Counted from the first letter of the stretch, positions 37,060 to 45,154 are shown. The stretch is DNA of 64,000 nucleotides from Geodermatophilus sabuli (GCF_010686765.1 NZ_JAAGWF010000009.1:186001-250000); one strand, 5' to 3'. A program made the numbers and translations. Notes: generated from the sequence alone by a model not told the origin.

Positions 37060-37608
37060 TCAGCCGAAGACGGCGAGCACGCCCTGGGCGAAGAGGAGGT
37101 CCAGGCCGGCCACCAGCGCCACGATGAAGGCCACGAAGACGATGACGACGGTCGTGTAGGTGATCAGCTCGCGCCGGCCCGGCCAGATGACCTTGCGCAG
37201 CTCGGCCACGACCTCCCGCAGGAACCGGCGGATGCTCCGGCGCTGCCGGACCTCGTCGGCGCGGGCCCGTTCGGCGGCCGCGCGCGACCGCGTGCCGCTC
37301 CCCTCGGTCGCCCGGCCCGCGGGCCGGGAGGACGCGCCGCCCCGGGCCGGACGGCGGGTGCGGGACGCGACCGGCTCGTCGTCGTCCGCCTCGTCGTCGG
37401 TGGTGATCCGGCCACCCCGCCGGCGAGCGGACCGGGCCACGACCTTGTCCTCGTCGGCCTCCGCCTCAGCGGCGATCTCGTCCTCGGCGGCCTCGAGCTC
37501 GGTGGCGTCGTCGACGCCGGGCGCCTCGCGGTCGAGCTCCTCGTCGGTCAGTTCGGCGTCGGAGGCGGCGCGAGGGTCGTCCTCGCGTGCCGGCTTCTCG
37601 TCGCTCAC
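37060..37608 (-). CDS. secE: Preprotein translocase subunit SecE
   Basis: Essential partner of SecY in the Sec channel. 182 aa: an N-terminal acidic then Arg-rich, low-complexity cytosolic region of about 120 residues, then the conserved SecE core [26 protein letters not shown] at about 127-152 and one membrane helix (about 150-172). The core alone is the usual size of SecE; the long N-terminus is an actinobacterial extension. Upstream of nusG and next to tRNA-Trp, as in Mycobacterium. Confidence 0.93.
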   Translation of the reverse strand: MSDEKPAREDDPRAASDAELTDEELDREAPGVDDATELEAAEDEIAAEAEADEDKVVARSARRRGGRITTDDEADDDEPVASRTRRPARGGASSRPAGRATEGSGTRSRAAAERARADEVRQRRSIRRFLREVVAELRKVIWPGRRELITYTTVVIVFVAFIVALVAGLDLLFAQGVLAVFG

Positions 37609-37715
37609 TGCGCCTCGCTCGCCTCGTGGTGGTGGCCGCTGCTGGGTGGCCGTCGGTCGGTGTCCTGCGGTGGTGCTGGTCGTGCACGTCGCCGGCGGTC
37701 AGCCGGCGGCACGGG

Positions 37716-37788
<73 letters not shown>

Positions 37789-37936
37789 TGAAGGACGCCG
37801 CCCTCCCACCCTCCGCACGCTCGGGGCGGGACCCGCGACGGGGCCTTCGGGACGGCCTGGCCCACCACGGTCAGCACCGAGCCCCACTGGGGATCCGGGG
37901 CACGCCGGTGGCGGGGGTCGACCGCCCCAGGTAGCG

Positions 37937-37967
37937 AGTGTACGGGACCGCCGAGGGTGGCAGCCAA
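37937..37967 (-). promoter_or_regulatory. Putative promoter of trpT-secE-nusG
   Basis: On the minus strand TTGGCT (37962-37967), 19 nt, then TACACT (37937-37942). The spacing is slightly long. Start site near 37930, about 140 nt upstream of tRNA-Trp. The rest of 37789-38161 holds a copy of the intergenic palindrome family (about 37800-37860) and no gene. Confidence 0.45.
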
Positions 37968-38161
37968 CAGCTCCGGGGCCCACCGCCACCCGGCCGCCCG
38001 CCCGGTGGTCCGGGCAGCAGGAACGGCCCCTCGGGGACGTCGGCGGCGCCCTCGACGAGCGGGGCCGCGCGGGGTCCGCCCCGTCGGAGTCCGCGGCCCA
38101 CGTCCGGTCGGCTCCGGGAACGGGCGCGACCGACGGCGGCGGCCTTTGACACGATGGACGC

Positions 38162-39418
38162 ATGACCGCCGTCTCCCCGCCGGAGCCCGCTGCCCCCGCC
38201 ACCGAGCTGCCGCCCGCCCAGCGGCGCATCTCCCGACGGATCGCCTCGATCGCCGAGTCCGCCACGCTCGCGGTCGACGCCAAGGCCAAGGCGCTCAAGG
38301 CCGCGGGCAAGCCGGTGATCGGCTTCGGAGCGGGTGAGCCGGACTTCCCGACCCCGGACTACGTCGTCGAGGCCGCCGTGGCCGCCTGCAGTCAGCCGGC
38401 GATGCACCGGTACACCCCCGCCGGCGGGTTGCCCGCGCTCAAGGAGGCGATCGTCGCCAAGACCGCCCGTGACTCCGGGCTGCAGGTGACCCCGGCGCAG
38501 GTCCTGGTGACCAACGGCGGCAAGCAGGCCGTCTACGAGGCGTTCGCGACGATGCTCGACCCGGGTGACGAGGTCCTGCTGCCGGCCCCGTACTGGACCA
38601 CCTATCCCGAGGCGATCACCCTCGCCGGGGGCGTGCCGGTGCCGGTGGTGGCCGACGAGGAGAGCGGCTACCTGGTGTCGGTGGCCCAGCTCGAGGCGGC
38701 GCGGACGCCGCGGACCAAGGTGCTGCTGTTCTGCTCGCCGTCCAACCCGACCGGTGCGGTGTACCCGCCGGAGGTGGTCGAGGAGATCGGCCGCTGGGCA
38801 CTGGACAACGGCCTGTGGGTGCTGACCGACGAGATCTACGAGCACCTGACCTACGACGGGGCGACCGCGCCGTCGATGCCGGTCGTGGTCCCCGAGCTCG
38901 CCGACCGCTGCGTCGTCGTCAACGGGGTGGCCAAGACCTACGCGATGACCGGCTGGCGGGTCGGGTGGGTGATCGGGCCGACCGACGTCGTCAAGGCCGC
39001 GACCAACCTGCAGTCGCACGCGACGTCCAACGTCGCCAACGTCTCGCAGGCGGCGGCGATCGCCGCGCTCACCGGCGACCTCTCCGCGGTCGCGACGATG
39101 CGGGAGGCCTTCGACCGGCGCCGCCGGACCATCGTGTCGATGCTGCGCGAGATCCCCGGGGTGGCCTGCCCCGAGCCGCGCGGTGCCTTCTACGTGTACC
39201 CGTCGGTGAAGGCGCTGCTCGGGCGGTCGATCGCCGGGCGCACTGCCGCCGACAGCGTGCAGCTGGCCGAGATCATCCTGGAGGAGGCGGAGGTCGCCGT
39301 CGTCCCGGGTGAGGCGTTCGGCACGCCGGGCTACGTGCGGATGTCCTACGCCCTGGGCGACGAGGACCTCGTGGAGGGCGTGCGCCGGATGCAGCACCTG
39401 CTGGGGTCCGCGGGCTGA
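38162..39418 (+). CDS. aspC: Pyridoxal-phosphate aspartate aminotransferase
   Basis: Class I/II aminotransferase, most likely aspartate transaminase feeding oxaloacetate/2-oxoglutarate and the aspartate family. 418 aa. PLP-binding residues are visible: N195 (CSPSNPTG), D223 and Y226 (LTDEIYEHL), and the Schiff-base lysine K258 ([13 protein letters not shown]). The C-terminal Arg-containing region with [17 protein letters not shown] is typical. The first 20 residues ([15 protein letters not shown]) are a Pro/Ala-rich extension. It is the only plus-strand gene between secE and the had operon, convergent with the metallopeptidase gene. No Shine-Dalgarno stands out. Confidence 0.9.
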   Translation: MTAVSPPEPAAPATELPPAQRRISRRIASIAESATLAVDAKAKALKAAGKPVIGFGAGEPDFPTPDYVVEAAVAACSQPAMHRYTPAGGLPALKEAIVAKTARDSGLQVTPAQVLVTNGGKQAVYEAFATMLDPGDEVLLPAPYWTTYPEAITLAGGVPVPVVADEESGYLVSVAQLEAARTPRTKVLLFCSPSNPTGAVYPPEVVEEIGRWALDNGLWVLTDEIYEHLTYDGATAPSMPVVVPELADRCVVVNGVAKTYAMTGWRVGWVIGPTDVVKAATNLQSHATSNVANVSQAAAIAALTGDLSAVATMREAFDRRRRTIVSMLREIPGVACPEPRGAFYVYPSVKALLGRSIAGRTAADSVQLAEIILEEAEVAVVPGEAFGTPGYVRMSYALGDEDLVEGVRRMQHLLGSAG

Positions 39419-39422
39419 CGCC

Positions 39423-39465
39423 GGCCCCCTCCCCGAGCTCGCCGGGGATGGGGAGGAGGGGGTCC
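39423..39465. terminator. Terminator between aspC and the metallopeptidase gene
   Basis: An imperfect GC hairpin: CCCCCTCCCC at the left arm pairs with GGGGAGG(A)GGGGG at the right arm, with a smaller inner hairpin around AGCTCG. It lies between two converging stop codons (39418 and 39470). Confidence 0.6.
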
Positions 39466-39469
39466 TCCC

Positions 39470-40903
39470 TCAGTCGGGGAGGTCGTCCTCGTCGAGGGCG
39501 CCGGCCGCGGTGAGGACGTCGAGCGCGGCGGGCAGACCGGCCAGCGCCCGCGCCACGTCGTCGGGCGTGGCGATCGTCCAGGCGTTGGCGTCGACGTAGC
39601 ACCGGATCGCGGCGTCGAAGGCCTCGGCCCCCGCGGCGTCCCGGGCGGCGACCAGCGCGGCGCCGCCCTTCCCGTAGACCCGCGCGAAGTAGTCCTCGGT
39701 GCCGCGGAACTCGTCCATCGCCGCACCCACGTCGCCGGGGATCTCGAGGGTGCGCCGCAGGTCCCCGGGTGCCACCGGGAAGGTGACCGACTCCGCGTAG
39801 GTGGCGAACGCCTCGTCGAGCCACGGGTCCCGGAACTGCGAGTCCCCGACCATCCCGTAGAAGTACATGTGCGCGACCTCGTGCAGCAGCACCAGCGGGC
39901 TGGCGCCGGCCATGAGGATCGAGCTCGGGTACTCGATCCCGCCGCCGTAGTCGGGCAGCAGGGGCACGGTCAGCGTCCGGTAGGGGAACGGGCCGAAGCG
40001 GCGTTCGAGGTCGCCGATGGCCGTCACCGTCCAGTCGGCCAGCTCGTCGGCGCCCACGTCGGCATCGGGCAGCACGCCGGTCGTCACCTCCGCGCCGCCG
40101 GGCGTGGTGACGGTGCTGGTGGTGAACCGCCCGACCGCGACGCTGACGTCCCGGGCGACCGGCTCCGTCGAGCTCCAGGTGCGGCGGCCGGCGCGGGCGG
40201 CGGACGGGGCGTCCTGGTCCCCGGTCATGAGCACGGTGAGCTCGGCCGGAGCCGAGACCGTGATGCGGGTGTCGGCGACCGGGCTGCTCGCGGTCTCGCC
40301 GAGGACCTCGACGAAGGGGTCCCGCGCCCAGCCGACGCCGGGTTCCCACGCCAGCAGCGGCGCGCCGCTGGCCCACCAGGACACGTTCTCGTCGGCGCCG
40401 ACCCGCTCGAACGACCCCGACCCCAGGGTCAGCGTGAAGTCCAGCTCCACCTCGGTGGACTCGCCGGGGGCGAGGTCGGCGTCGAGCCGCACGACGTAGA
40501 GCCCGCCCGGCTCCTCCGCCCCCGCCTCGACGTAGCCGCCCTCGGCGACGTCGTCCCCCCGGACCGCGTCGACCACCAGCCGGTTGCCGACGTCGGCCGC
40601 CTCCGGGGAGTTGGGCACGAGCCGGAAGACCAGCTCGCCGGTGGCGACGTCGGGGGTGAAGACGACGGTCTCGGTGCCGGTGACCGTCCGGAGGTCGCCG
40701 TCCAGGCGGAAGTCGAGGGCGACCACGGGCCGGTCGGGGTCGGGCTCGGCGCGCTGGTCGCACCCCTCGACCGGCGCGGCCTCCGGGGCGGGGCTGGGGT
40801 CGGCGGCGTCCTCGGCCGCCAGCGTGTCGACGAAGGAGGTGCCACAACCGGCGAGGAGGAGCAGCGCCGTGGCTGCCAGAGCGGCATGGCCGCGCGTCCT
40901 CAC
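39470..40903 (-). CDS. M1-family zinc metallopeptidase, predicted lipoprotein
   Basis: Predicted extracytoplasmic aminopeptidase-like protein of 477 aa from the GTG at 40903, which overlaps the hadB stop (GTGA). A lipoprotein signal ends in the lipobox LAGC at residues 17-20, so it is anchored by C20. Zinc motif HEVAH (341-345) with the distant ligand E364 (WLDEAFATY), and GGIEYPS near 321-327 in the place of the GAMEN exopeptidase loop. This is the M1 gluzincin pattern. The normal M1 catalytic domain is somewhat longer. It sits where hadC would be in Mycobacterium. Substrate unknown. Confidence 0.8.
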   Translation of the reverse strand: MRTRGHAALAATALLLLAGCGTSFVDTLAAEDAADPSPAPEAAPVEGCDQRAEPDPDRPVVALDFRLDGDLRTVTGTETVVFTPDVATGELVFRLVPNSPEAADVGNRLVVDAVRGDDVAEGGYVEAGAEEPGGLYVVRLDADLAPGESTEVELDFTLTLGSGSFERVGADENVSWWASGAPLLAWEPGVGWARDPFVEVLGETASSPVADTRITVSAPAELTVLMTGDQDAPSAARAGRRTWSSTEPVARDVSVAVGRFTTSTVTTPGGAEVTTGVLPDADVGADELADWTVTAIGDLERRFGPFPYRTLTVPLLPDYGGGIEYPSSILMAGASPLVLLHEVAHMYFYGMVGDSQFRDPWLDEAFATYAESVTFPVAPGDLRRTLEIPGDVGAAMDEFRGTEDYFARVYGKGGAALVAARDAAGAEAFDAAIRCYVDANAWTIATPDDVARALAGLPAALDVLTAAGALDEDDLPD

Positions 40904-41328
40904 GCCAGCTGCACGGTGGCGCGGGCCAGGGAGAGAACCTTCTCCCCTCCGCTGGTGACCGTCAGGTCCACGCGGACCCGGCCGCCGTCGCCGACCGCCC
41001 CCACCTTCCCGCGGACGGTCACCGTGGCCCCCGCGTCGTCATCGGGGACGACGACGGGCCGGCCGAAGCGGACGTGGTACTCCACGAGCGCGGCGGGGTC
41101 CCCGGTCCAGGCGGTCACGGCTCGTGCGGCCAGCGCCATCGTGAGCATGCCGTGGGCGATGACCCCGGGCAGGCCCACGTCGGTCGCGGTCCGGTCGTTC
41201 CAGTGGATGGGGTTGAAGTCGCCCGACGCCCCGGCGTAGCGGACCAGGTCGGCCCGGGTCACCGGATAGCTCCGCTCGGGCAACTCGGTGCCGACGGCGA
41301 CGTCCGCGGCGCGCACAGGAGCGCTCAC
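40900..41328 (-). CDS. hadB: MaoC-fold (3R)-hydroxyacyl-ACP dehydratase subunit B
   Basis: Hot-dog-fold hydratase subunit; with HadA it dehydrates 3-hydroxyacyl-ACP in fatty-acid (or mycolic-type) elongation. 142 aa from the GTG at 41328, which overlaps the hadA stop (GTGA); the in-frame extension to 41367 lies in hadA and is rejected. The active-site Asp-His region SGDFNPIHWNDRTATDVGLPGVIAHGMLTM (split here for description) is visible at about residues 36-65. Overlaps the metallopeptidase start by 4 nt. Confidence 0.85.
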   Translation of the reverse strand: MSAPVRAADVAVGTELPERSYPVTRADLVRYAGASGDFNPIHWNDRTATDVGLPGVIAHGMLTMALAARAVTAWTGDPAALVEYHVRFGRPVVVPDDDAGATVTVRGKVGAVGDGGRVRVDLTVTSGGEKVLSLARATVQLA

Positions 41329-41771
41329 GATGCCCCCCGGGCCACGAGCATCGACGTCGCGGCGCACACCGGCTCGCCGGTCTCGGTCGCGACGTCGACC
41401 CGCGTGGTGAGCAGGTCGTTGCCGGCGACGCTGCGCACGGCCTCGATGACCGGCGTGGCGACCAGCCGGTCGCCGGCGCGGATCGGCCGGTGGTGGGTGA
41501 AGCGCTGCTCCCCGTGCACCACCCGGCTGTAGTCCAGGTCGACGTCGGGGTCCTCGACCACCACGCCGGCTGCCGACAGGGTCAGCACGATGGCGAACGT
41601 CGGCGGGGCGATCACGTCGGGATGACCCGCCGCGCGGGCGGCGTCGGCGTCCCGGTGCACGGGGTCGGTCTCGCCGATCGCGGCGGCGAACTCGGCGATC
41701 TTCTCGCGGCCGACCTCGTAGACGGCTGAGGGCGGGTAGCTGCGCCCGACCAGTGTCGGATCAAGCGCCAT
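41325..41771 (-). CDS. hadA: MaoC-fold dehydratase subunit A (FAS1-like N-terminal type)
   Basis: Partner of HadB in a heterodimeric (3R)-hydroxyacyl-ACP dehydratase; HadA gives the acyl-binding fold and HadB the catalytic residues, by analogy with the mycobacterial enzyme. 148 aa, MALDPTLVGRSYPPSAVYEVGREKI at the start, with the HHRPIRAGDRLVATPVIEAV segment typical of this group. Order rpmG-hadA-hadB is as in Mycobacterium. GTGA overlap with hadB indicates coupling. Fatty-acid chain length specificity cannot be told from this sequence. Confidence 0.85.
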   Translation of the reverse strand: MALDPTLVGRSYPPSAVYEVGREKIAEFAAAIGETDPVHRDADAARAAGHPDVIAPPTFAIVLTLSAAGVVVEDPDVDLDYSRVVHGEQRFTHHRPIRAGDRLVATPVIEAVRSVAGNDLLTTRVDVATETGEPVCAATSMLVARGAS

Positions 41772-41801
41772 GCTCCCGCCCTCCCTGCCGCGCCGCTGGG
41801 G

Positions 41802-41966
41802 TCAGCGGGTCTCGCGGTGGACCGTGTGCTTGCGGTCCGTCGGGCAGTACTTCTTCAGCTCGAGCCGGTCGGGGTCGTTGCGCCGGTTCTTGCGGGTGAT
41901 GTAGTTGCGGTTCTTGCACTCCTGGCAGGCCAGGGTGATCTTCGGACGGATGTCGGTGGCTGCCAT
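41802..41966 (-). CDS. rpmG: 50S ribosomal protein bL33
   Basis: 54 aa from the ATG at 41966; the extension to 42044 is not supported by a ribosome site. The zinc ligands C14, C17 ([10 protein letters not shown]) and the C41 region ([11 protein letters not shown]) are partly kept: three Cys are visible (C14, C17, C41), fewer than the four-Cys form, so zinc binding is uncertain. It follows tRNA-Met and precedes hadA, as in Mycobacterium rpmG2-hadA-hadB. Confidence 0.93.
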   Translation of the reverse strand: MAATDIRPKITLACQECKNRNYITRKNRRNDPDRLELKKYCPTDRKHTVHRETR

Positions 41967-42046
41967 GGAGGCTCTCCTCGCCTTGTGCGGACGGGCCGGC
42001 AGGGCCCGCTGCGTGGGCGGGTTGCCCACGCGGTGGTACGACATGC

Positions 42047-42075
42047 CGACGGACCCCGTGGTGCGGGGTCCGTCG
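42047..42075 (-). terminator. Hairpin after tRNA-Met
   Basis: A perfect 12-bp stem: CGACGGACCCCG (42047-42058) and CGGGGTCCGTCG (42064-42075), 4 nt after the tRNA end. It ends the tRNA transcript or, with an adjacent 8-bp GCGTGGGC/GCCCACGC hairpin (42011-42031), shapes the rpmG leader. Confidence 0.6.
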
Positions 42076-42079
42076 AGAG

Positions 42080-42153
42080 TAGCGGTGACCGGATTTGAAC
42101 CGGTGACACAGCGATTATGAGCCGCTTGCTCTGCCTGGCTGAGCTACACCGCC
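42080..42153 (-). tRNA. metT: tRNA-Met (elongator, CAT anticodon)
   Basis: Acceptor GGCGGTG with CACCGCT (G-U at the first pair), D arm GCTCAGCC...GAGC, anticodon arm GCGGCTCATAATCGC (anticodon CAT), T arm ACCGG-TTCAAAT-CCGGT, discriminator A. 74 nt. The first base pair is G-U, not the C1-A72 mismatch of initiator tRNA, so this is the elongator. Neighbouring tRNA-Thr and rpmG-hadA-hadB match the mycobacterial thrT-metT-rpmG2 order. Confidence 0.9.
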
Positions 42154-42198
42154 GGGAAGACCGTGCGGCCCGGTCTCGCGACAGGACCGGTAGGTCGG

Positions 42199-42271
42199 AG
42201 CCCCTTTACGGAATCGAACCGTAGACCTTCTCCTTACCATGGAGACGCTCTGCCGACTGAGCTAAAGGGGC
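42199..42271 (-). tRNA. thrT: tRNA-Thr (GGT anticodon)
   Basis: Acceptor GCCCCTT/AAGGGGC, D arm GCTC...GAGC, anticodon arm TCTCC-ATGGTAA-GGAGA (anticodon GGT), T arm TACGG-TTCGATT-CCGTA, discriminator T. 73 nt, 45 nt upstream of tRNA-Met. A -10-like TACAGT (42293-42298 on the minus strand) lies upstream and could be its promoter. Confidence 0.93.
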
Positions 42272-42312
42272 GTGCTCGAGGAGCCGTCGAGAACTGTACC
42301 TGACGCCCTTCG

Positions 42313-42416
42313 GCCTCCTGCAGGGACCCGCCGCGAGCGTGCGAGCGGTGGGGAGGCAGTCGAAGGACCCCGTCCCTCTCACCCCCCGCAGGCTCGGGGT
42401 GAGCCTCCGGACGGGG
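42313..42416 (-). repeat. Two palindrome-family elements after the GGDEF/EAL gene
   Basis: Element 1: GCCTCC (42313-42318) pairs with GGAGGC (42352-42357), enclosing the 27-nt core shared with 36095-36121. Element 2: CCCCGTCC (42368-42375) pairs with GGACGGGG (42409-42416), with CTCACCCC (42378-42385) and GGGGTGAG (42396-42403) inside. Element 2 begins 5 nt after the stop of the GGDEF/EAL gene and probably acts as its terminator. Confidence 0.6.
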
Positions 42417-42421
42417 CGTGC

Positions 42422-44929
42422 TCAGGTGCGGACGAACAGCCGGCGGTGCGGCGCACCCGGCGCGGCCGACCGGACGCCCGTGCGGGCCAGCAGCCAGCTC
42501 TCCAGCCGCTCGTCGGGCAGCGGCCGGCTGACGAGGAAGCCCTGCAGCTTGTCGCAGCCCATCTCCGCCAGCAGGTTGCGGGTCAGCTCGTCCTCCACGC
42601 CCTCGGCGACGACGCGCAGCCCGAGGTTGTGGGCCAGCTCGATGATCGAGCGGGCGATGAAGGACTCTCCCTGGCTCGTGGACATGCCGAGCACGAAGGA
42701 CTTGTCGATCTTCACCTCGTCGATCGGCAGCTGGCGCAGCTGCGACAGCGAGGAGTAGCCGGTGCCGAAGTCGTCCATCGACAGCCGCAGGCCCAGGGCG
42801 TGCAGATCGGCGAGCACGGTGCTGCTGCGCACCGAGTCGTCGACGACGCTGCCCTCGGTGAGCTCCAGGGTGAGCAGCTCCCCGGGCACGCCGTGCCGCC
42901 GCAGCGCGCGCCGGACGCGGTCGACCAGGTCCGGCTCCGTGAGGCACCGCGCCGAGAGGTTGACCGAGACCGAGAGGGCGATGTCCTGGTCGAGCCACTT
43001 GCGGCACCGGGCGAGCGCGAGGTCGAGGACGTGGTCGGTGAGCAGCCCGATGCGACCGATCTGCTCGGCGAGGTGGATGAAGTCGTCGGGCGCGATCGCG
43101 CCGTAGCGCGGGTGCGCCCACCGGACGAGCGTCTCGACCGAGACGATGTCGGAGGTGCGGGCGTCGATGATGGGCTGGAACACGACGCTGATCTGACCCT
43201 CGGCCATCGCCTGCTCGAGCTCGGTGCCCAGCTGCAGGCGGCGCAGGCTCTGCTGGTCGAGGACCGGGTGGTAGCTGGCCACCCCGCTGGAGCCCGAACC
43301 GGCCAGCAGCGCCACGTCGGCGCGCTGCATGAGCGTGCCGGCGTCGGTGCCGTGGACGGGGGCGGCCGCGACACCGATGGAGAGGGTCACCTCGAGGTCC
43401 AGGCCGGCCACCCGGGCCCGCGTGGAGGTGGCCTCGCGCAGCCGCCGGGCGGCCCGCTCGGTGGCCGCCAGCGACAGGCCCGGCAGGAGGACGGCGAACT
43501 GCTCGCCCTCCATGCGGGCCACCAGGGCCTGCGGCGGGGCGTGCTCGCGGAGCAGTCCGGCCGTCACCAGCAGCAGCTCGTCGCTGGCCGCGTGGCCGAG
43601 GGTGTCGGTCACCTCGGTGTAGTTGTCGAGCGCGGCGAGGATCAGCCCGGCCCTCCCGGCGACCGGGTCGGCCGCGAGCAGCGCGTCGATCTCCACGGCG
43701 AGGCGCTGCCGGTTGGGCAGGCCGGTGAGCCGGTCGTGGTCGGCGTCGTACTTGATCTGGGTCAGCAGCTGCTGTTGCCGGATGGCGGCGTTGACGTGCG
43801 TGAGCATGGAGTCCAGTGCCGCGCGGTCGCCGTCGGCGAAGGACACCACGTCGCTGCGGCGGTCGCAGATCTCCAGGTACCCGGGCTCGCCGGCCGCGGT
43901 CGCCACCGGGGCGGCCAGGAGGTCCTCGGCACCGCGGCGGGCCAGCGCCGCGGCCTCGGCCTCGGTCGCGCGGGCCAGGGAGACCAGCACCGGCCCGTCG
44001 GCCCACCCGTCGGTGGCGCGCCGGCGGATCAGGTCGTCGGGGTCGCCGGGGCCGTCGTACCAGCCGCGGCCGTCGTCGGAGGCGACCACCAGCCGCGGCC
44101 CCTCGTCGAGGTAGGGCGGCAGCCACAGGGCCACCCGGTCGGCGTTGAGCAGCTCCCGCACCGCGTCGACGATCCGGCGGGTGCCGTCCTCGTCGGACCC
44201 GACGTGCTCCACCCGCCGGGCGAACTCGTAGACGAGCACGGGGAGGATCAGCAGCCACGCCCAGGCATGGGACCGGGTGAGCAGGACGGTCGCGACGCCG
44301 GCCGCGACGCTGAGCGGCCCGATGACGAACTGCGGCACGAGGGCGTCGATCCAGAAGCGGCGCCCCAGCCGGCCGTCGGTCAGCGTGATGATCGCGGCGA
44401 CGCACACCGCGGAGACCACGTCGGCGGCCGTGATGGCCACGGCGAGGGCGGCCCAGGTGACCGGCGAGCCGAGGTCGGACTCCGGGAACAGCTGGAGGAC
44501 GGCGACGGCCGCGGTCACCTCGAGGACGGCGAGCGCGACGTTGAAGACCGTCTTGGCCGGCACGTAACGCTGGCGGACGAGGACGACGACGACGGCGGCG
44601 CCGCGTGCGACGGCCGTCCAGAGGCCGCCGATCTCGACCAGGCCGATGACGACGACCAGCTCGATCGGGGTGACCGTGAAGGTCTGGCGACGGACCTCGA
44701 GGTCGAGCTTCACCGACTCGGTGGCCACGAAGGCGACGAACATGGCCAGCACGGCGAGCACCGGCAGCGACGTCCACGCCGACGGCAGCACCAGACCCCC
44801 GAACACGACGGCGGCCACCGCGGTGGAGCCGATCGGGACCCATGGCTGTCGCACGGGCGCGTGCGGCTGCTCGGGCGCCGCGGCCGAGGGCTCGCGGTGC
44901 TCCACAGCTGGAGCCAGGGGCTCGGCCAA
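42422..44929 (-). CDS. Membrane GGDEF-EAL protein, cyclic-di-GMP phosphodiesterase with degenerate GGDEF
   Basis: 835 aa from a TTG at 44929 with only a weak ribosome site; the start is uncertain and a GTG eight codons in is an alternative. About six to eight membrane helices occupy residues 35-235, a GAF-like region 245-385, a GGDEF domain 390-555 and an EAL domain 565-815. The GGDEF signature is EGEQF (474-478), so synthase activity is unlikely. The EAL domain keeps E599 (as ETL), N657, E689/E692, D719-D720, K743, E776 and Q796, so phosphodiesterase activity is expected. The pattern is a membrane c-di-GMP sensor/effector with a regulatory GGDEF. YajQ, a c-di-GMP-binding family, is encoded 2 kb away. 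Confidence 0.85.
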   Translation of the reverse strand: MAEPLAPAVEHREPSAAAPEQPHAPVRQPWVPIGSTAVAAVVFGGLVLPSAWTSLPVLAVLAMFVAFVATESVKLDLEVRRQTFTVTPIELVVVIGLVEIGGLWTAVARGAAVVVVLVRQRYVPAKTVFNVALAVLEVTAAVAVLQLFPESDLGSPVTWAALAVAITAADVVSAVCVAAIITLTDGRLGRRFWIDALVPQFVIGPLSVAAGVATVLLTRSHAWAWLLILPVLVYEFARRVEHVGSDEDGTRRIVDAVRELLNADRVALWLPPYLDEGPRLVVASDDGRGWYDGPGDPDDLIRRRATDGWADGPVLVSLARATEAEAAALARRGAEDLLAAPVATAAGEPGYLEICDRRSDVVSFADGDRAALDSMLTHVNAAIRQQQLLTQIKYDADHDRLTGLPNRQRLAVEIDALLAADPVAGRAGLILAALDNYTEVTDTLGHAASDELLLVTAGLLREHAPPQALVARMEGEQFAVLLPGLSLAATERAARRLREATSTRARVAGLDLEVTLSIGVAAAPVHGTDAGTLMQRADVALLAGSGSSGVASYHPVLDQQSLRRLQLGTELEQAMAEGQISVVFQPIIDARTSDIVSVETLVRWAHPRYGAIAPDDFIHLAEQIGRIGLLTDHVLDLALARCRKWLDQDIALSVSVNLSARCLTEPDLVDRVRRALRRHGVPGELLTLELTEGSVVDDSVRSSTVLADLHALGLRLSMDDFGTGYSSLSQLRQLPIDEVKIDKSFVLGMSTSQGESFIARSIIELAHNLGLRVVAEGVEDELTRNLLAEMGCDKLQGFLVSRPLPDERLESWLLARTGVRSAAPGAPHRRLFVRT

Positions 44930-44940
44930 CGGAACCCTGT

Positions 44941-44975
44941 CTGTTAGGGGGGCGGACGTCGGCCGAGGCTAACAG
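44941..44975. promoter_or_regulatory. Inverted repeat upstream of the GGDEF/EAL gene
   Basis: CTGTTAG (44941-44947) and CTAACAG (44969-44975) are perfect 7-bp half-sites with a 21-nt spacer, 11 nt upstream of the TTG start on the minus strand. This is an operator-like arrangement; the regulator is unknown. Confidence 0.4.
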
Positions 44976-45009
44976 CGCAGGGGGCGGACGCAGTCCCTCC
45001 TCACCCTTC

Positions 45010-45042
45010 GGGGGCAGCCGCCGGAGCCCGGTGGCCGCCCCC
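45010..45042 (-). terminator. Hairpin after the RGNRWS peptide gene
   Basis: GGGGGCAGCC (45010-45019) pairs with GGCCGCCCCC (45033-45042) with one mismatch. It lies 19 nt after the peptide stop on the minus strand, which supports the peptide being a separate short transcript. Confidence 0.5.
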
Positions 45043-45061
45043 GCTCAGGGAGTACCTGCGG

Positions 45062-45154
45062 TCAGCTCCAGCGGTTGCCGCGGCTCCACCGGTTGCCCCG
45101 GCTCCAGCGGTTGCCGCGGGTGGTGGTGGTCGTGGACGTGGTGGTGTGGCTCAT
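45062..45154 (-). CDS. 30-aa repeat peptide, three RGNRWS units
   Basis: Function unknown. The ATG at 45154 is preceded by TGAGGAGGCGTC, a perfect AGGAGG at 4-5 nt. The peptide is Met-Ser-His, nine residues of Thr with one Ser, then RGNRWS three times, then stop. The three 18-nt units differ only at two third positions of Arg codons in the middle unit (CGC to CGG), both silent, which indicates selection on the protein. A Thr-rich leader and a repeated Arg/Asn/Trp core resemble the precursor layout of some modified peptides, but no maturase is encoded nearby. A hairpin follows the stop. A plain small protein, a nucleic-acid-binding peptide or an antimicrobial are alternatives. Confidence 0.7.
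   Translation of the reverse strand: MSHTTTSTTTTTRGNRWSRGNRWSRGNRWS

Noticed and set aside
42080-42153. Initiator tRNA or tRNA-Ile2 with CAT anticodon
   Set aside because: The first acceptor pair is G-U and not an initiator mismatch. The gene order thrT-metT-rpmG matches elongator Met. A lysidine-modified Ile2 cannot be excluded from the anticodon alone, but the sequence resembles elongator Met.
45062-45154. CRISPR or tandem DNA repeat array
   Set aside because: The three 18-nt units have no spacers, are in frame inside a small gene with a perfect ribosome site, and vary only silently; this is coding repetition.
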